From contig JAKCDE010000005.1 in the NCBI GenBank assembly GCA_021838585.1, positions 54,529 to 118,528 of the forward strand: a stretch of 64,000 bases of DNA, written 5' to 3'. Below, piece by piece: positions 37,682 to 46,620 of the stretch (positions are counted from its first letter, which is position 1; every line of letters starts with the position of its first letter). Source of the stretch: Nitrospirota bacterium (GTDB taxonomy: Bacteria > Nitrospirota_A > Leptospirillia > Leptospirillales > Leptospirillaceae). Position numbers and translations under genes: made by a program. The notes beneath the pieces are model-generated. The model did not search any database. It saw only the letters and a list, made by a program, of their open reading frames with translations, and had not been told where the DNA came from.

Positions 37682-38785
37682 CTATTTATTTCCCTCTCCC
37701 AGCCGTTCGAGTTGATTCAGAACCTCCTGGCTTGCATCGTCCATGCGTTTGAGCGCGGCGAGGGCTTCATCGAGGCGGTTCTCGTAAAACTTCGTCGCGG
37801 CCTCCTGGCCGAAGCGGTGAACCTCCTCATGAGGACGCTCGAGATCCCGGAAGGCGGCCTTCCCCGAGAGATTGCGGCCGTCACCCTCATAGTACCACTT
37901 GCCCAGGCGGCAGTTCCGGTGGCTCGAAAAGGCCTCTGGCTTCTTGTCGGAAAGAGCGAAGAGGACTTGGTAGACTTCGAACTTGTAGACCAGGTGATCC
38001 ATTTTGACAACCTCGAGGAATCCCTTGAGGGCCGAGCCTTCGATGGAGCCCTCCATCTTCTTGAACTGTGCCATCATCTCCTGCATGCTCCGGGAGGCGC
38101 CGGTTCCGGCTGAGGAGAGGAGCGAGGATTGTTCGGAAAGGGCCATCATGGCGACCTTGGCCGACTGGGTCGCCCCCTGGATCGCATTGACGAGGGAGGA
38201 TATCTCCTGTGTGGCGGTAGAGGTGCGGCTGGCGAGTTTGCGGACTTCGTCGGCCACGACGGCGAAACCCCGTCCCTGTTCTCCGGCCCGGGCGGATTCG
38301 ATGGCGGCGTTCAGGGCCAGAAGATTCGTCTGGTCGGCAATTTCCCGGATGGTGTTCACGATCGCCCCGATCTGGCCGGCTCTCTCCGAAAGACCTTCCA
38401 CCTCCCGGGCCGCGGTCTGGGAGGCGCTGGACATCTTTTCCATGTTGCTCGAGATGCTGTCGACGGTCCCGGATGCCTGGAGGGCTATCCGGTCCGTCTC
38501 GTCCATGGCGTTTCTTTCCCGGCTCATGATCTCCGAAAGGGAGACGAGTGAGTTTCTCACGGTGAAGATGGACTCCCCGAAGTCTTTGACATGGGTGAGG
38601 ACCGACCGGGTGAAGGCCATCATTTTTTCGGTGTTTTCAGCGTTGAGGCGGGCGGACCTGGCCTCCTCCTCCGCCTTTCGGAGCCGCGCGCCGAGCTCTT
38701 CCGCCTGGCGGTTGTGATCCGGGATTGGGGGCAGTTGAGCGCCTGTTCTGTCCGGTTGGCCGGACGTCCGTCCGAAGAGTCCCAT
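37682..38785 (-). CDS. Soluble chemoreceptor with C-terminal zinc-binding (CZB) domain
   Basis: A 367-residue cytoplasmic receptor. Residues ~40-250 form the MCP hairpin with [20 protein letters not shown] and [18 protein letters not shown] at the tip. Residues ~260-330 are a CZB domain with candidate zinc ligands H264 (DHLVYK), C292 (CRLGKWYY), H319 and H323 (PHEEVH). In other bacteria CZB receptors respond to hypochlorite or zinc. ATG 38785 has GGGAGGAAG upstream; longer frames upstream run into the lipoprotein gene. cheZ follows after 98 nt. Confidence 0.92.
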   Translation of the reverse strand: MGLFGRTSGQPDRTGAQLPPIPDHNRQAEELGARLRKAEEEARSARLNAENTEKMMAFTRSVLTHVKDFGESIFTVRNSLVSLSEIMSRERNAMDETDRIALQASGTVDSISSNMEKMSSASQTAAREVEGLSERAGQIGAIVNTIREIADQTNLLALNAAIESARAGEQGRGFAVVADEVRKLASRTSTATQEISSLVNAIQGATQSAKVAMMALSEQSSLLSSAGTGASRSMQEMMAQFKKMEGSIEGSALKGFLEVVKMDHLVYKFEVYQVLFALSDKKPEAFSSHRNCRLGKWYYEGDGRNLSGKAAFRDLERPHEEVHRFGQEAATKFYENRLDEALAALKRMDDASQEVLNQLERLGEGNK

Positions 38786-38822
38786 CGAAAACTTCCTCCC
38801 GTTGGTGGTGTCCCATGCCACC

Positions 38823-38843
38823 GGCGGACCATGAAGGTCCGCC
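38823..38843. other. Hairpin in the leader of the CZB chemoreceptor gene
   Basis: Perfect 8-bp stem GGCGGACC/GGTCCGCC with a 5-nt loop, in the 118-nt gap between the MNIO-operon lipoprotein and the receptor gene. No T run follows on either strand; it may be a weak terminator or an mRNA structure. Confidence 0.4.
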
Positions 38844-38903
38844 GTCAGGGTCTTCATCCTTACTTTTCGGAGAAAATAAGGATTTCTTGAGCCTTGTCCC
38901 GGA

Positions 38904-39305
38904 TCAGAGCCGCCGGATCTCTCCCGGCTTGCAAGTAAGGAAGGACAGGGCATGGACCACAAGACGGTAGCGGTTGACGCCCGGCGAAAGGGTGATCGTT
39001 CCCCTGACGGGGCACATGGTCGTGGGCGAGGACCGGAGGGCGTATCGGCCCGGCGGAAGTGCCGTTTCGAATCGGCCGTCGATCCGGGTCATCAATTCGA
39101 TTTCACGACGGGAGGAGCCGGAAAGCGGACGCAGGAAGAGAACCGCTTTCCCGACCGGTTTCCCGTTCCAGAGGATGCGGCCCTGGAAGTTCGCATTCGA
39201 TTCTCCGGAGAGGACTGCGCCGGCGTCGGGCCGGTGGCAACCCCCGAAAAGAAGGGGGAGAGCCATGAGGATCGTGGATGCAAGAAGTCTTCGGGGTCGG
39301 ATCAT
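38904..39305 (-). CDS. Lipoprotein with a carboxypeptidase-regulatory-like domain
   Basis: A 133-residue protein with a signal peptide and lipobox (LFGGC, Cys23). The rest looks like one beta-sandwich of the CarboxypepD_reg type: [21 protein letters not shown], then [15 protein letters not shown]. Two further cysteines (TTMCPV and FLTCKP) lie in the C-terminal half. ATG 39305 overlaps the stop of the DUF692-like gene (ATGA), so the two proteins are probably made together. The function is unknown. Confidence 0.75.
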   Translation of the reverse strand: MIRPRRLLASTILMALPLLFGGCHRPDAGAVLSGESNANFQGRILWNGKPVGKAVLFLRPLSGSSRREIELMTRIDGRFETALPPGRYALRSSPTTMCPVRGTITLSPGVNRYRLVVHALSFLTCKPGEIRRL

Positions 39306-40660
39306 AGTGGATCTCCATTATACTGGGTTTGGGCGTCCTGAAGAAGGAGGACCTCTTTTTGCGCGGCCTCGCGAACGGGGTCGAAGGAAGACCCCTGTTC
39401 CAGAGAAAGGGCATCGATCCATTCGAGGACACGAAGAAGCTTGATGTCAAGGAAGTCCATCGGTCGAAGGAGGCTCCTCGGATGGCGGTTGAAAAAGGAA
39501 ACGAAGGATGAGCGGGCGTCGATCCCCCTCATGTCGAGGAGGGCGAGTGTTTCGGGCAGGAGATCCTTCATGGCCCCTCCGAATGTCCAGATTTCCTCCC
39601 CGTAAAGGAATTCGGCGTAGGGAGAATCCGAAGATCCCGACATGGATCGAGCCAGCTGGCGGTAGCCTTCCCTCAGCCGGTTCTCCACCGCGGGAGAGAG
39701 GGCGTCCGGAGGGGAGGGGGAGGAGGCGGGAAGAGGTCTCCTTCCCTCCCGGGCCGTCCGGAGGACGATTCCATGGAACCGTCCGAACTCCCGGGCGATC
39801 GTGGCGGGCGCCTTGTTGTCGACCTCCAGTGCGACCCCGGCCAGGGACGGAAGTGACAGATCGCGAAGGACCGACTCGAGACAGTCGAACAGGAAATCCG
39901 GAACAGATTCCGCATGGTCGTCGATCAGTGTCTCCAGTGTGGGAAGGGTTCTTTTCGCCAGCCCCCCCACATGGATTTCAACCACCCGTTCCAGGGGAAA
40001 TGAACTCTTCAGCCACTCCACGAGAGATGCGGGCGTGGCGGGACGTCGTGTGATGAAGAGATAGGTGAGGACGTGGCCGATGTCGAGTCCGATGCCAAGG
40101 GGGGTTTCTCGGGTGAGGAGGTGGAAGAAATCCCCCAGGTCCATGGGGCCGGGAGGGTGGGGCGGAAAGGGGGGCGTCTCGACGAGAAGAAGCCTCCCTT
40201 CGAGGTTATCCAGGAGATGGAGGGCCCCACGCCTCGCCGCCAGGGCCCCGTCCCGTGTGAGAAGGGGCGGCGCGTAAAGCCCGAAAGCGTACCCTTCCAT
40301 TGATTTCTGGGCACATTCGTGGATCATCCAGGGGGATTCCAGCGCATCCAGGTGACGCCTGGCCCTCAGCATCTCCTCGCGGCTTGCCGGGTCGGCCGGG
40401 AAGTCGGCCTGCGTGTACCAAAGACAGTCCCCATGGTAGGTGAGGGGGATGTTCGGGGGAATGATTTGCCGCGCCTCTTTGAGGTCCTCGGTTCTTCCCC
40501 GGAACAATTCGATATATTCGGGGGAGGGTCCATCCGCCAGTACCTCAAGGAGATGCTCGAGAGGGGGGGAGTAGAGATCCGTGGAGAGGCCGACTCTCGG
40601 CCGGAGGGAGCAGCCCGCGTCAGGGTCCGTCAAAAATGGGAAGAAAGAAGGCTGTTTCAA
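39302..40660 (-). CDS. DUF692/MNIO-family (multinuclear iron oxidase-like) enzyme
   Basis: A protein of about 450 residues. A TIM-barrel region has the DUF692 order of metal-ligand motifs: LTYHGDCLW, MIHECAQKS, LLLVETPP, GLDIGHVLTY, VVEIHVGGL, LIDDHAESVPDFLF and VALEVDN. Known members (MbnB, TglH) install thioamide/oxazolone or excise carbon at peptide cysteines. The C-terminal ~120 residues (AEFLYGEEIWTFGG to KLLRVLEWIDAL) may be a fused partner domain resembling DUF2063. The start is uncertain: TTG 40660 is proposed because further upstream the frame runs into the tetR promoter/operator region. A lipoprotein follows in overlap. Confidence 0.72.
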   Translation of the reverse strand: MKQPSFFPFLTDPDAGCSLRPRVGLSTDLYSPPLEHLLEVLADGPSPEYIELFRGRTEDLKEARQIIPPNIPLTYHGDCLWYTQADFPADPASREEMLRARRHLDALESPWMIHECAQKSMEGYAFGLYAPPLLTRDGALAARRGALHLLDNLEGRLLLVETPPFPPHPPGPMDLGDFFHLLTRETPLGIGLDIGHVLTYLFITRRPATPASLVEWLKSSFPLERVVEIHVGGLAKRTLPTLETLIDDHAESVPDFLFDCLESVLRDLSLPSLAGVALEVDNKAPATIAREFGRFHGIVLRTAREGRRPLPASSPSPPDALSPAVENRLREGYRQLARSMSGSSDSPYAEFLYGEEIWTFGGAMKDLLPETLALLDMRGIDARSSFVSFFNRHPRSLLRPMDFLDIKLLRVLEWIDALSLEQGSSFDPVREAAQKEVLLLQDAQTQYNGDPL

Positions 40661-40769
40661 CCGGCCGGGCCCCCAGGGTGGATTTGCCCCTGTCCGGACA
40701 TGGGTGCGCAGGGGTCGCAACGAGTATAACAAAGTCGCCGTTACGGAAGAAGGGAAAGGCCTGATTCCC

Positions 40770-40798
40770 TTGACGACGGGGAATCGGCTTCGTATACT
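40770..40798 (+). promoter_or_regulatory. Sigma-70 promoter of the tetR-cytochrome-efflux operon
   Basis: TTGACG (40770-40775) and TATACT (40793-40798) are exactly 17 nt apart. Transcription would start at about 40805, at the left edge of the operator. Confidence 0.75.
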
Positions 40799-40805
40799 TT
40801 CCTTT

Positions 40806-40823
40806 ATTGATTGGTCAATCAAT
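40806..40823 (+). promoter_or_regulatory. Palindromic operator, probably for the adjacent TetR-family repressor
   Basis: ATTGATTG-GT-CAATCAAT, a perfect 8-bp inverted repeat around a 2-nt centre, typical of TetR-family sites. It begins at the expected transcription start and ends 16 nt before the tetR start codon, so bound repressor would block its own operon. Confidence 0.75.
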
Positions 40824-40839
40824 TAAAACAGGAGAAGGC

Positions 40840-41544
40840 GTGGCCAAGGAGCCTGGAAGTCCCATACCCGGGGTACGGGAAGGGGTTCGCGACCAAGAGG
40901 AGGCATCGGACCGGTGCGCCCAGAGGAAGCGGGAGATTCTCGATGCCGCCCTTTCCTGCTTTTCCGACGAAGGCTACTTCCAGACCACGAACCGGAAGAT
41001 TGCCCGCAAGGCCGGAATCACGGAAGGCCTGATCTATCACTATTTTCCAAGCAAAAAAGCCCTCCTTCAGGAGATTATTCTCGAAAAATTCAGCCGTGAC
41101 TCCTCTCCGGCACAGCAGTGCTATGCCCGATGGGAGCCGGTCTTCGCGAAGAGCCCTCCGGACAGCGGGAGCTTCCGGGATTTTCTCTTCGATCTCGGGC
41201 GGGCGACCTTCGAAGGGCTGGAAAAGCATCGGGACGTCCTCAGGATTCTCCTGAGCGAGTACCGCCTCCTCGATGACGGGACCGTACCCCTGTTCCCCAG
41301 GCTGGTCATGGAGCTCTCCATGAACCGTTTTTCCCGGATCCTGGAGCGCTACCTCGAGGCTTCCGGTGCGGCTGACCGGAATCCGGCCATGAAGGATGCC
41401 TTTTTTCTCGGCCCCATCGTCTCCGTTTTCCTTTTTCAGGACCTCCTCCAGGGCCATCGGGTCCGATCCCTGGACAGGGAGCTTTTCCTCAGAGTGCTGG
41501 TGGACCATTTCATGGCCGGAATCACCGGGATGCACCGGATCTGA
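40840..41544 (+). CDS. TetR-family transcriptional repressor
   Basis: A 234-residue regulator. Residues ~35-85 are the TetR helix-turn-helix (KREILDAALSCFSDEGYFQTTNRKIARKAGITEGLIYHYFPSKKALLQEI). The C-terminal ligand domain is of the common alpha-helical type. GTG 40840 follows AGGAG. It heads the operon containing a cytochrome and an EmrAB-TolC pump and has its own promoter and palindrome; it is expected to sense an exported compound and relieve repression. A longer frame from 40807 would start inside the operator and is rejected. Confidence 0.92.
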   Translation: MAKEPGSPIPGVREGVRDQEEASDRCAQRKREILDAALSCFSDEGYFQTTNRKIARKAGITEGLIYHYFPSKKALLQEIILEKFSRDSSPAQQCYARWEPVFAKSPPDSGSFRDFLFDLGRATFEGLEKHRDVLRILLSEYRLLDDGTVPLFPRLVMELSMNRFSRILERYLEASGAADRNPAMKDAFFLGPIVSVFLFQDLLQGHRVRSLDRELFLRVLVDHFMAGITGMHRI

Positions 41545-41581
41545 ACACTCACGAAGACTATTCAAGGACAGGACAATCAGG

Positions 41582-42181
41582 ATGAAGAGTTGGAGACAGG
41601 GATTGTTGGCGGTGATGCTTCTGCTGGCAGGAGGAGCCGGAGCCCTGCTCGAATCCGTTCACGCCCGGGCCGATTCGATACTCCACCGGTATGTCGGCGT
41701 CGAAACCTGCGAAGTTTGCCATTCATCCCAGAGGATCGGGCGGCAGTTCTTCGTATGGGCGAGTAGTCCCCACGCCCGGGCCTATAAGGATCTCGAAAGC
41801 CCCGAGGCCAGGGCGATCGCCGACCGGCTTCATGTCGCCGATCCGACGAAGGATGGACGCTGTCTGTCCTGCCATGTGACGGCCTACGGGAAGCCCCTTC
41901 CGGAGATTCTCTCCACCTTCCGGATGACGGACGGCGTGCAGTGCGAATCCTGCCATGGACCCGGGGAAGATTATGCGCATTTTTCGGTGATGATCAGTCC
42001 CCGCAAATCGGAGCTGGCCGGATTGAAGATTCGGCCCGACGAAGCGACGTGCAAGACGTGCCACAACCCCTCCTCTCCGACCTACCATGGCTTCGATTAC
42101 CATCGGGCCCTCTCGGAGATTGCCCACCCGATTCCGCCTGCCTACAAGAAGGAAACCCTTGAAACGGGAGGTGGAGAGTGA
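41582..42181 (+). CDS. Tetraheme cytochrome c, c554-like, secreted
   Basis: A 199-residue protein with a signal peptide (about 1-31) and four CxxCH haem motifs: CEVCH (43-47), CLSCH (94-98), CESCH (121-125) and CKTCH (157-161). The N-terminal YVGVETCEVCHSSQRIG...W..SPHARAY pattern is that of cytochrome c554-like periplasmic multihaem proteins. It probably carries electrons or reduces a periplasmic substrate. Its position between the repressor and pump genes is unusual. ATG 41582; the stop overlaps the emrA-like GTG (GTGA), so it is firmly in the operon. Confidence 0.9.
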   Translation: MKSWRQGLLAVMLLLAGGAGALLESVHARADSILHRYVGVETCEVCHSSQRIGRQFFVWASSPHARAYKDLESPEARAIADRLHVADPTKDGRCLSCHVTAYGKPLPEILSTFRMTDGVQCESCHGPGEDYAHFSVMISPRKSELAGLKIRPDEATCKTCHNPSSPTYHGFDYHRALSEIAHPIPPAYKKETLETGGGE

Positions 42182-43137
42182 GCGCCGCACCTCCTCAGGT
42201 ACCTCCCGTGCCGGCCTCCCGAAAGCGGAAGGGCTTCATCATCGGCGGAATCGGCCTTCTGGTGACGCTGGCCATCATCCTCGTCTACCTCCGCTATAAC
42301 TCCTATTATGTGTCCTCCGAGGATGCGATGGTGGACGGCAATATCGTGATCGTCTCCGCCAACGCCCGGGGCCGGGTCATGACCCTTCCCCTCAACATCG
42401 GGGATCCCGTTCACAAGGGAGACCTTCTCGCCCGGATCGACACCACCGGTTTTTCCGCCCTTCAGACCATCGGACAGCGCAATGTCTCGGCCTTCGGAGA
42501 TCTCGCCCGCACTCGGGCGGAGGAGCTCTCCCTTGAAGTGCGCCTGGGGAACGCGCAAAGGGATCTCCAGAGAGGCGAAGCCCTCAGGAGGGGCGGCTTC
42601 ATCACCGTTTCCGATCTCGACCATCTGCGAACCGCCTACGACGATCTCAAGGCGCAGCTCGAGGAAATAAAAAAGCTCGAGTTCGTGAACCGGACGGCTC
42701 TGGAGACCACCGAATCCCATCCGCTCAACTACACGATCCATTCTCCCCTGAACGGCCAGGTGGCGGAACGCATCGCGCAGGTTGGCCAGGTGGTCTCCCG
42801 GGGACAGGCGGTGGTCTCTCTGGTCGACACGAAGGACACCTGGGTGACGGCCAAGGTCAAGGAGACGCGCATGGGCCACGTCCGGGTCGGACAAAAGGTG
42901 GATATCACGATCGACGCCTACCCGGGCCGGAGCTTTCATGGCCATGTCTACCAGATTCTCCCGACCTCGGCTGCCGCGATATCCCTTCTCCCCCCCGAAA
43001 ATGCCTCGGGGACCTTCGTGAAGGTCACCCAGCGCGTTCCAGTCCGGATCACCATCGATGATGCGAAGGATGTGGTTCTTCGGCCGGGTCTTTCCACGGA
43101 AATCCGGATCCACATCAAGGAAGGTTCTCCGTGGTGA
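42178..43137 (+). CDS. HlyD/EmrA-family membrane fusion protein
   Basis: A 319-residue periplasmic adaptor. One N-terminal membrane helix (about 20-40) is followed by biotinyl-lipoyl-like halves (DGNIVIVSANARGRVMTLPLNIGDPVHKGDLLARID and IHSPLNGQVAERIAQVGQVV) around a coiled-coil hairpin, then a beta-barrel region (VTAKVKETRMGHVRVGQKVDITIDAYPG). It would link the MFS pump to TolC. GTG at 42178 overlaps the cytochrome stop. Confidence 0.92.
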   Translation: MSAAPPQVPPVPASRKRKGFIIGGIGLLVTLAIILVYLRYNSYYVSSEDAMVDGNIVIVSANARGRVMTLPLNIGDPVHKGDLLARIDTTGFSALQTIGQRNVSAFGDLARTRAEELSLEVRLGNAQRDLQRGEALRRGGFITVSDLDHLRTAYDDLKAQLEEIKKLEFVNRTALETTESHPLNYTIHSPLNGQVAERIAQVGQVVSRGQAVVSLVDTKDTWVTAKVKETRMGHVRVGQKVDITIDAYPGRSFHGHVYQILPTSAAAISLLPPENASGTFVKVTQRVPVRITIDDAKDVVLRPGLSTEIRIHIKEGSPW

Positions 43138-44720
43138 AGGGAGAGGACGGAAGCCTCTTCGGAGCGTCTCCCCATTACCGCTGGTGGGCTCTTGCCGTGG
43201 TGATGCTCTCGCTCTTCCTCCCGGTCCTCGACACGACGATCGTCAATGTGGCGCTTCCCTACATGATGGGAAGCCTCGACACCAACCAGGACGAGGTGCG
43301 GTGGGTCATCACCGCCTATTCCATGGCCTTCGCCGTCGCCACCCTGGCCAGCGCCTGGACGCGCACGGTTTTCGGGATCAAGAATCTCTACCTGGGATCG
43401 ATCTTCTTCTTCGTTCTTTCCTCGTTCTTCGCCGGCATCTCCCCCAACCTGAACGTGATGATCGTCTTCCGTATCCTCCAGGCGGTGGGAGGAGGCATCA
43501 TGATGCCTCTAGGATTCACGATTATCACAGAGGCCTTTCCCCCGGCCGAACGTCCCAAGGCCTTTGGTTTTTTCGGGATCGTCGTCGTCCTGGCCCCCAC
43601 GATCGGCCCGATCCTTGGAGGATGGCTGGTCGACAACTTCAACTGGCGGGACGTCTTCTTCATCAACGTCCCCTTCGGCTTCCTGAGCTTTTTCTTCACC
43701 ATTCTCGTCCTCAGGAAGGATCGGGAGCACATACTCGTCCCCTTCGACTACGCGGGGTTCATTTCCCTTGGAACGGCCCTCTCCTTTCTTCTCGTGGGGC
43801 TGACCGAGGGGGAGCGCTGGGGGTGGACCGCCTTCTTCGTCTACGAGTGCTGGGCCGTCGCCGCCATTTCGTTCTGGGTCTATATCGTGACCGCCTTCGC
43901 CGTTCGCCACCCCCTGATCGACCTCTCCATCTTCCGCGATCTCGACTTCTCCCTCATCATGATTGCAAACTTCTTCAGGGCGGTCGGCCTCTTCGGACGG
44001 ATGTTCCTTCTTCCTCTTTTCGTCCAGACCTTCAACGCTTTCACTGCGACAGACGCCGGCCTCGTCCTTCTGCCCTCTTCCCTCATGGCCGGGGTGGCCA
44101 TGCCGATCCTGGGAAGTCTGTCGGCGAAGGGATCGGACACCTTCAAGCGGCTCCTCCTGGTGAGCGGATTTCTGACATTGGCCTTTTCCCAGTTTCTCTT
44201 CGCCTTCCTCACGAATGTGCCGAAAATGAGCCAGATCATCATCGCCCAGCTGGTTTTCGGCCTCTCGATGGGGATGCTGAACGCCCTCCTCTCCTCCATT
44301 CCCCAGACTTTGGTCGAGCCCCGCTTCATCGGGCTGGCCTCAAGCCTCCAGAGCAACATGCTTCAGATCGGAGGGGCCCTCGGAGTGGCCATCCTGGGAA
44401 ATTTCCTGGACCATCAGGAGGCGGACTACTATGCGCGCTACCAGTCGGATGTGACCCACCACTCCTATTTTTACCAGCGCGTGGCGGATTTCTTTACCCA
44501 GTCCGCCATGCACGGAAATGCCGCCGACGTGCCGGCACGTGTCGGGGCCATGGTCACGAATTCCGCTATGGGCCAGGCGGCCATTTCAGGATACAACGAA
44601 ACATTTGTCGCCGCCGGTCTGATGGCCCTCCTGGGGATCCCCATGATTCTCCTGATGCGAAGGCTGTCTCAAAGGGGTTCAAAAGCAAAACTGGATACCG
44701 TTCACGGAGGATTCGAGTGA
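43131..44720 (+). CDS. DHA2-family (EmrB-like) multidrug MFS transporter
   Basis: A 529-residue inner-membrane transporter with about 14 helices. DHA2 features are LDTTIVNVALPYM in helix 1, the motif C region GPILGGWLVDNFNWRDVFFINVPFG, and the EmrB-type length. It exports drugs, fatty acids or other lipophilic compounds by proton antiport together with EmrA and TolC. GTG 43131 has AAGGAAGG at the right distance; GTG 43134 would give a 4-nt overlap with the emrA stop. Confidence 0.94.
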   Translation: MVKGEDGSLFGASPHYRWWALAVVMLSLFLPVLDTTIVNVALPYMMGSLDTNQDEVRWVITAYSMAFAVATLASAWTRTVFGIKNLYLGSIFFFVLSSFFAGISPNLNVMIVFRILQAVGGGIMMPLGFTIITEAFPPAERPKAFGFFGIVVVLAPTIGPILGGWLVDNFNWRDVFFINVPFGFLSFFFTILVLRKDREHILVPFDYAGFISLGTALSFLLVGLTEGERWGWTAFFVYECWAVAAISFWVYIVTAFAVRHPLIDLSIFRDLDFSLIMIANFFRAVGLFGRMFLLPLFVQTFNAFTATDAGLVLLPSSLMAGVAMPILGSLSAKGSDTFKRLLLVSGFLTLAFSQFLFAFLTNVPKMSQIIIAQLVFGLSMGMLNALLSSIPQTLVEPRFIGLASSLQSNMLQIGGALGVAILGNFLDHQEADYYARYQSDVTHHSYFYQRVADFFTQSAMHGNAADVPARVGAMVTNSAMGQAAISGYNETFVAAGLMALLGIPMILLMRRLSQRGSKAKLDTVHGGFE

Positions 44721-46084
44721 GATATCGTGGAATCATCTTTGCAGCGGGGCTTCTCTTTGGGCTGGGGCAATCCGGACTGCCTGCCCTGGCCTCCTCCCCG
44801 GACGGGAACCTTCCCGTCTCCATTCCATCGGAGTCCTCGGGAGAGGCCATTTCACTCAAGGAGGCGGTTTCGGAGGCGCTCCAGATGCGCCCCTCCCTCA
44901 AGGCCTTTTCGGACCAGGTCAGGGCGTCGCGCGAACGGATCGGAGAGTCCAGATCCGGCTACCTTCCCAACCTCTCCGCATCCTACTCTGATACGGTCGG
45001 AAACAGCATCTTCGGATACTTTCTGATCCCGGGCTACCAGTACGCCAACTACAACCTCCTGACGGTCGGACTCACCCAGACTGTGCTGGACTTCGGGCGG
45101 GTCCACTCCCAGGTCCGCCAGAGCCGGCATCAGCTCAAGTCGGTTCAGGCCGAGAAACTGCGGACCGTCCAGGGGGTTATCCGGGATGTCGAGGTGGCCT
45201 ACTACAATCTCCTGAAGGCCCAGCACAGGGTTCTGTCCGCCCGCCAGAGCCTCGTCGACGCCGGCTCGCATCTCGATGAAGCCCGGGCGCGCGTGGCGGC
45301 GGGGGTGGGGCTTCGCCTCGACATCACCCAGGCCAAGGTCAATTTCGAGTCGGCCCGGCTCGACCTGATCCATGAGGTGACCGGTCTCAGAAAAGCCCAG
45401 GTGGATCTTGGCCGGGCCATCGGCCTGCGCCACAGGAAACCCTTCGTCGCCTCCGACCCGGCGGGGGAATCAGTCTCGTCGCGCATTGATCCCGAAGCGG
45501 ACATTTCCAAGTATCTTCCGACACATCCGGACCTTCTGGCCGATGCCGAAACGGTCCGAAGCCGGAAGGCCAGCCTCGACGCCTCGAAGGAGCAGAACTA
45601 TCCGACAATCACCGGCTCGGCCCAGTACTACCTGGCCCAGATTTCGATCTCATTCTTCGGCCTTCCGACCACGCCTTTTTCCTCCTTCAACGTGGGAGGG
45701 CTGCTGAATGTTCCGATCTTCGAGGGGGGGCTCATCACCCACCAGGTCCATGAAGCGCGGGCCAACCTGAGACAGTCGATGCACCTGAAGGAAGACGACG
45801 AGGTCCGTCTCATGGCGGAGGTTAGGGACGCCGCCGAAGATGTTCGGGAAGCGCGGGAACGTCTCCGCGAAACGCAGACCGCGCTGGACAATGCCGAAGA
45901 AAACGACCGCCTGATCGAGGCGGCCTATCGCGTGGGAACGGCGCATTCGGTGGATGTCGTCGACGCCGAGACGGCGCTGCGGCGGGCGCGGGTCAATGTC
46001 GATTCGGCGCGCTTCGACCTTCTCTCCTCGCTCGTGATGTACCGTTACGCCCTTGGAACCCTTTCTCCGGCTGACATGCCCTGA
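44717..46084 (+). CDS. TolC-family outer membrane efflux protein
   Basis: A 455-residue protein with a signal peptide (cleavage near ALASS) and two repeats of the outer-membrane efflux protein fold; typical stretches are [43 protein letters not shown] and [22 protein letters not shown]. It forms the trimeric outer-membrane channel of the pump. GTG 44717 overlaps the emrB stop (GTGA). The open frame continues far upstream as a shadow of emrB; that part is not TolC. Confidence 0.93.
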   Translation: MRYRGIIFAAGLLFGLGQSGLPALASSPDGNLPVSIPSESSGEAISLKEAVSEALQMRPSLKAFSDQVRASRERIGESRSGYLPNLSASYSDTVGNSIFGYFLIPGYQYANYNLLTVGLTQTVLDFGRVHSQVRQSRHQLKSVQAEKLRTVQGVIRDVEVAYYNLLKAQHRVLSARQSLVDAGSHLDEARARVAAGVGLRLDITQAKVNFESARLDLIHEVTGLRKAQVDLGRAIGLRHRKPFVASDPAGESVSSRIDPEADISKYLPTHPDLLADAETVRSRKASLDASKEQNYPTITGSAQYYLAQISISFFGLPTTPFSSFNVGGLLNVPIFEGGLITHQVHEARANLRQSMHLKEDDEVRLMAEVRDAAEDVREARERLRETQTALDNAEENDRLIEAAYRVGTAHSVDVVDAETALRRARVNVDSARFDLLSSLVMYRYALGTLSPADMP

Positions 46085-46521
46085 TGGACGAGGTGGATCT
46101 CTACACGGATGGGGCCTGTTCCGGAAACCCCGGCCCGGGGGGATGGGGCGCCCTCCTCTCCTGCCGCGGGAGGGAACGGGAGCTGTCGGGGGGGGAGCCC
46201 GCCACCACCAACAACCGCATGGAGCTGATGGCGGTCATAGCGGGGCTTTCTGCACTGAAAAAACCTTGTCGTGTCACGGTCCATACCGACAGCCAGTACG
46301 TCAAAAACGGGATGACCAGCTGGATCCGGGGCTGGAAGAAAAACGGCTTCCGCACCGCCTCCGGCTCTCCCGTCAAGAACGAGGATCTCTGGAGGGAGCT
46401 CGATCGCCTGTCGCAGATCCATGAGGTCGTCTGGAAGTGGGTCCGCGGCCACGACGGCCATGTCGAGAACGAACGTGTGGATTCGCTGGCCAGGAAGGCA
46501 ATCCCCGGGAGAGGAAAATAG
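46084..46521 (+). CDS. rnhA: Ribonuclease HI
   Basis: A 145-residue enzyme cutting RNA in RNA-DNA hybrids. The catalytic acids are D9 ([12 protein letters not shown]), E47 (TNNRMELMA), D69 (HTDSQYV) and the late Asp in NERVDSLA; the HDGHVEN loop supplies the catalytic His. The ATG overlaps the tolC stop in TGATG, so it is co-transcribed with the pump operon, though functionally unrelated. A strong terminator follows. Confidence 0.96.
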   Translation: MDEVDLYTDGACSGNPGPGGWGALLSCRGRERELSGGEPATTNNRMELMAVIAGLSALKKPCRVTVHTDSQYVKNGMTSWIRGWKKNGFRTASGSPVKNEDLWRELDRLSQIHEVVWKWVRGHDGHVENERVDSLARKAIPGRGK

Positions 46522-46582
46522 ATCCGTTTTCTGGACGAGTGAGAAGATATGATGGTTGGAGGTGAGAAAGGCCCGAAATCAG

Positions 46583-46620
46583 AAAAGGCCGAAGTCTGGT
46601 GACTTCGGCCTTTTTCTTTT
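46583..46620. terminator. Bidirectional rho-independent terminator between rnhA and the His-rich gene
   Basis: Perfect 14-bp stem AAAAGGCCGAAGTC/GACTTCGGCCTTTT with a TGGT loop, followed by more T residues on the plus strand and preceded by A residues for the minus strand. It serves both convergent genes and touches the stop codon of the His-rich gene. Confidence 0.9.

Noticed and set aside
38823..38843. Hairpin considered as a riboswitch or terminator
   Set aside because: No T run for termination and no conserved aptamer pattern (for example c-di-GMP riboswitch) around it.
43058..46084. 1008-codon frame that would fuse an unknown domain to TolC
   Set aside because: The first 550 codons are an off-frame reading of the EmrB gene; TolC begins at the GTGA overlap at 44717 with a good signal peptide.
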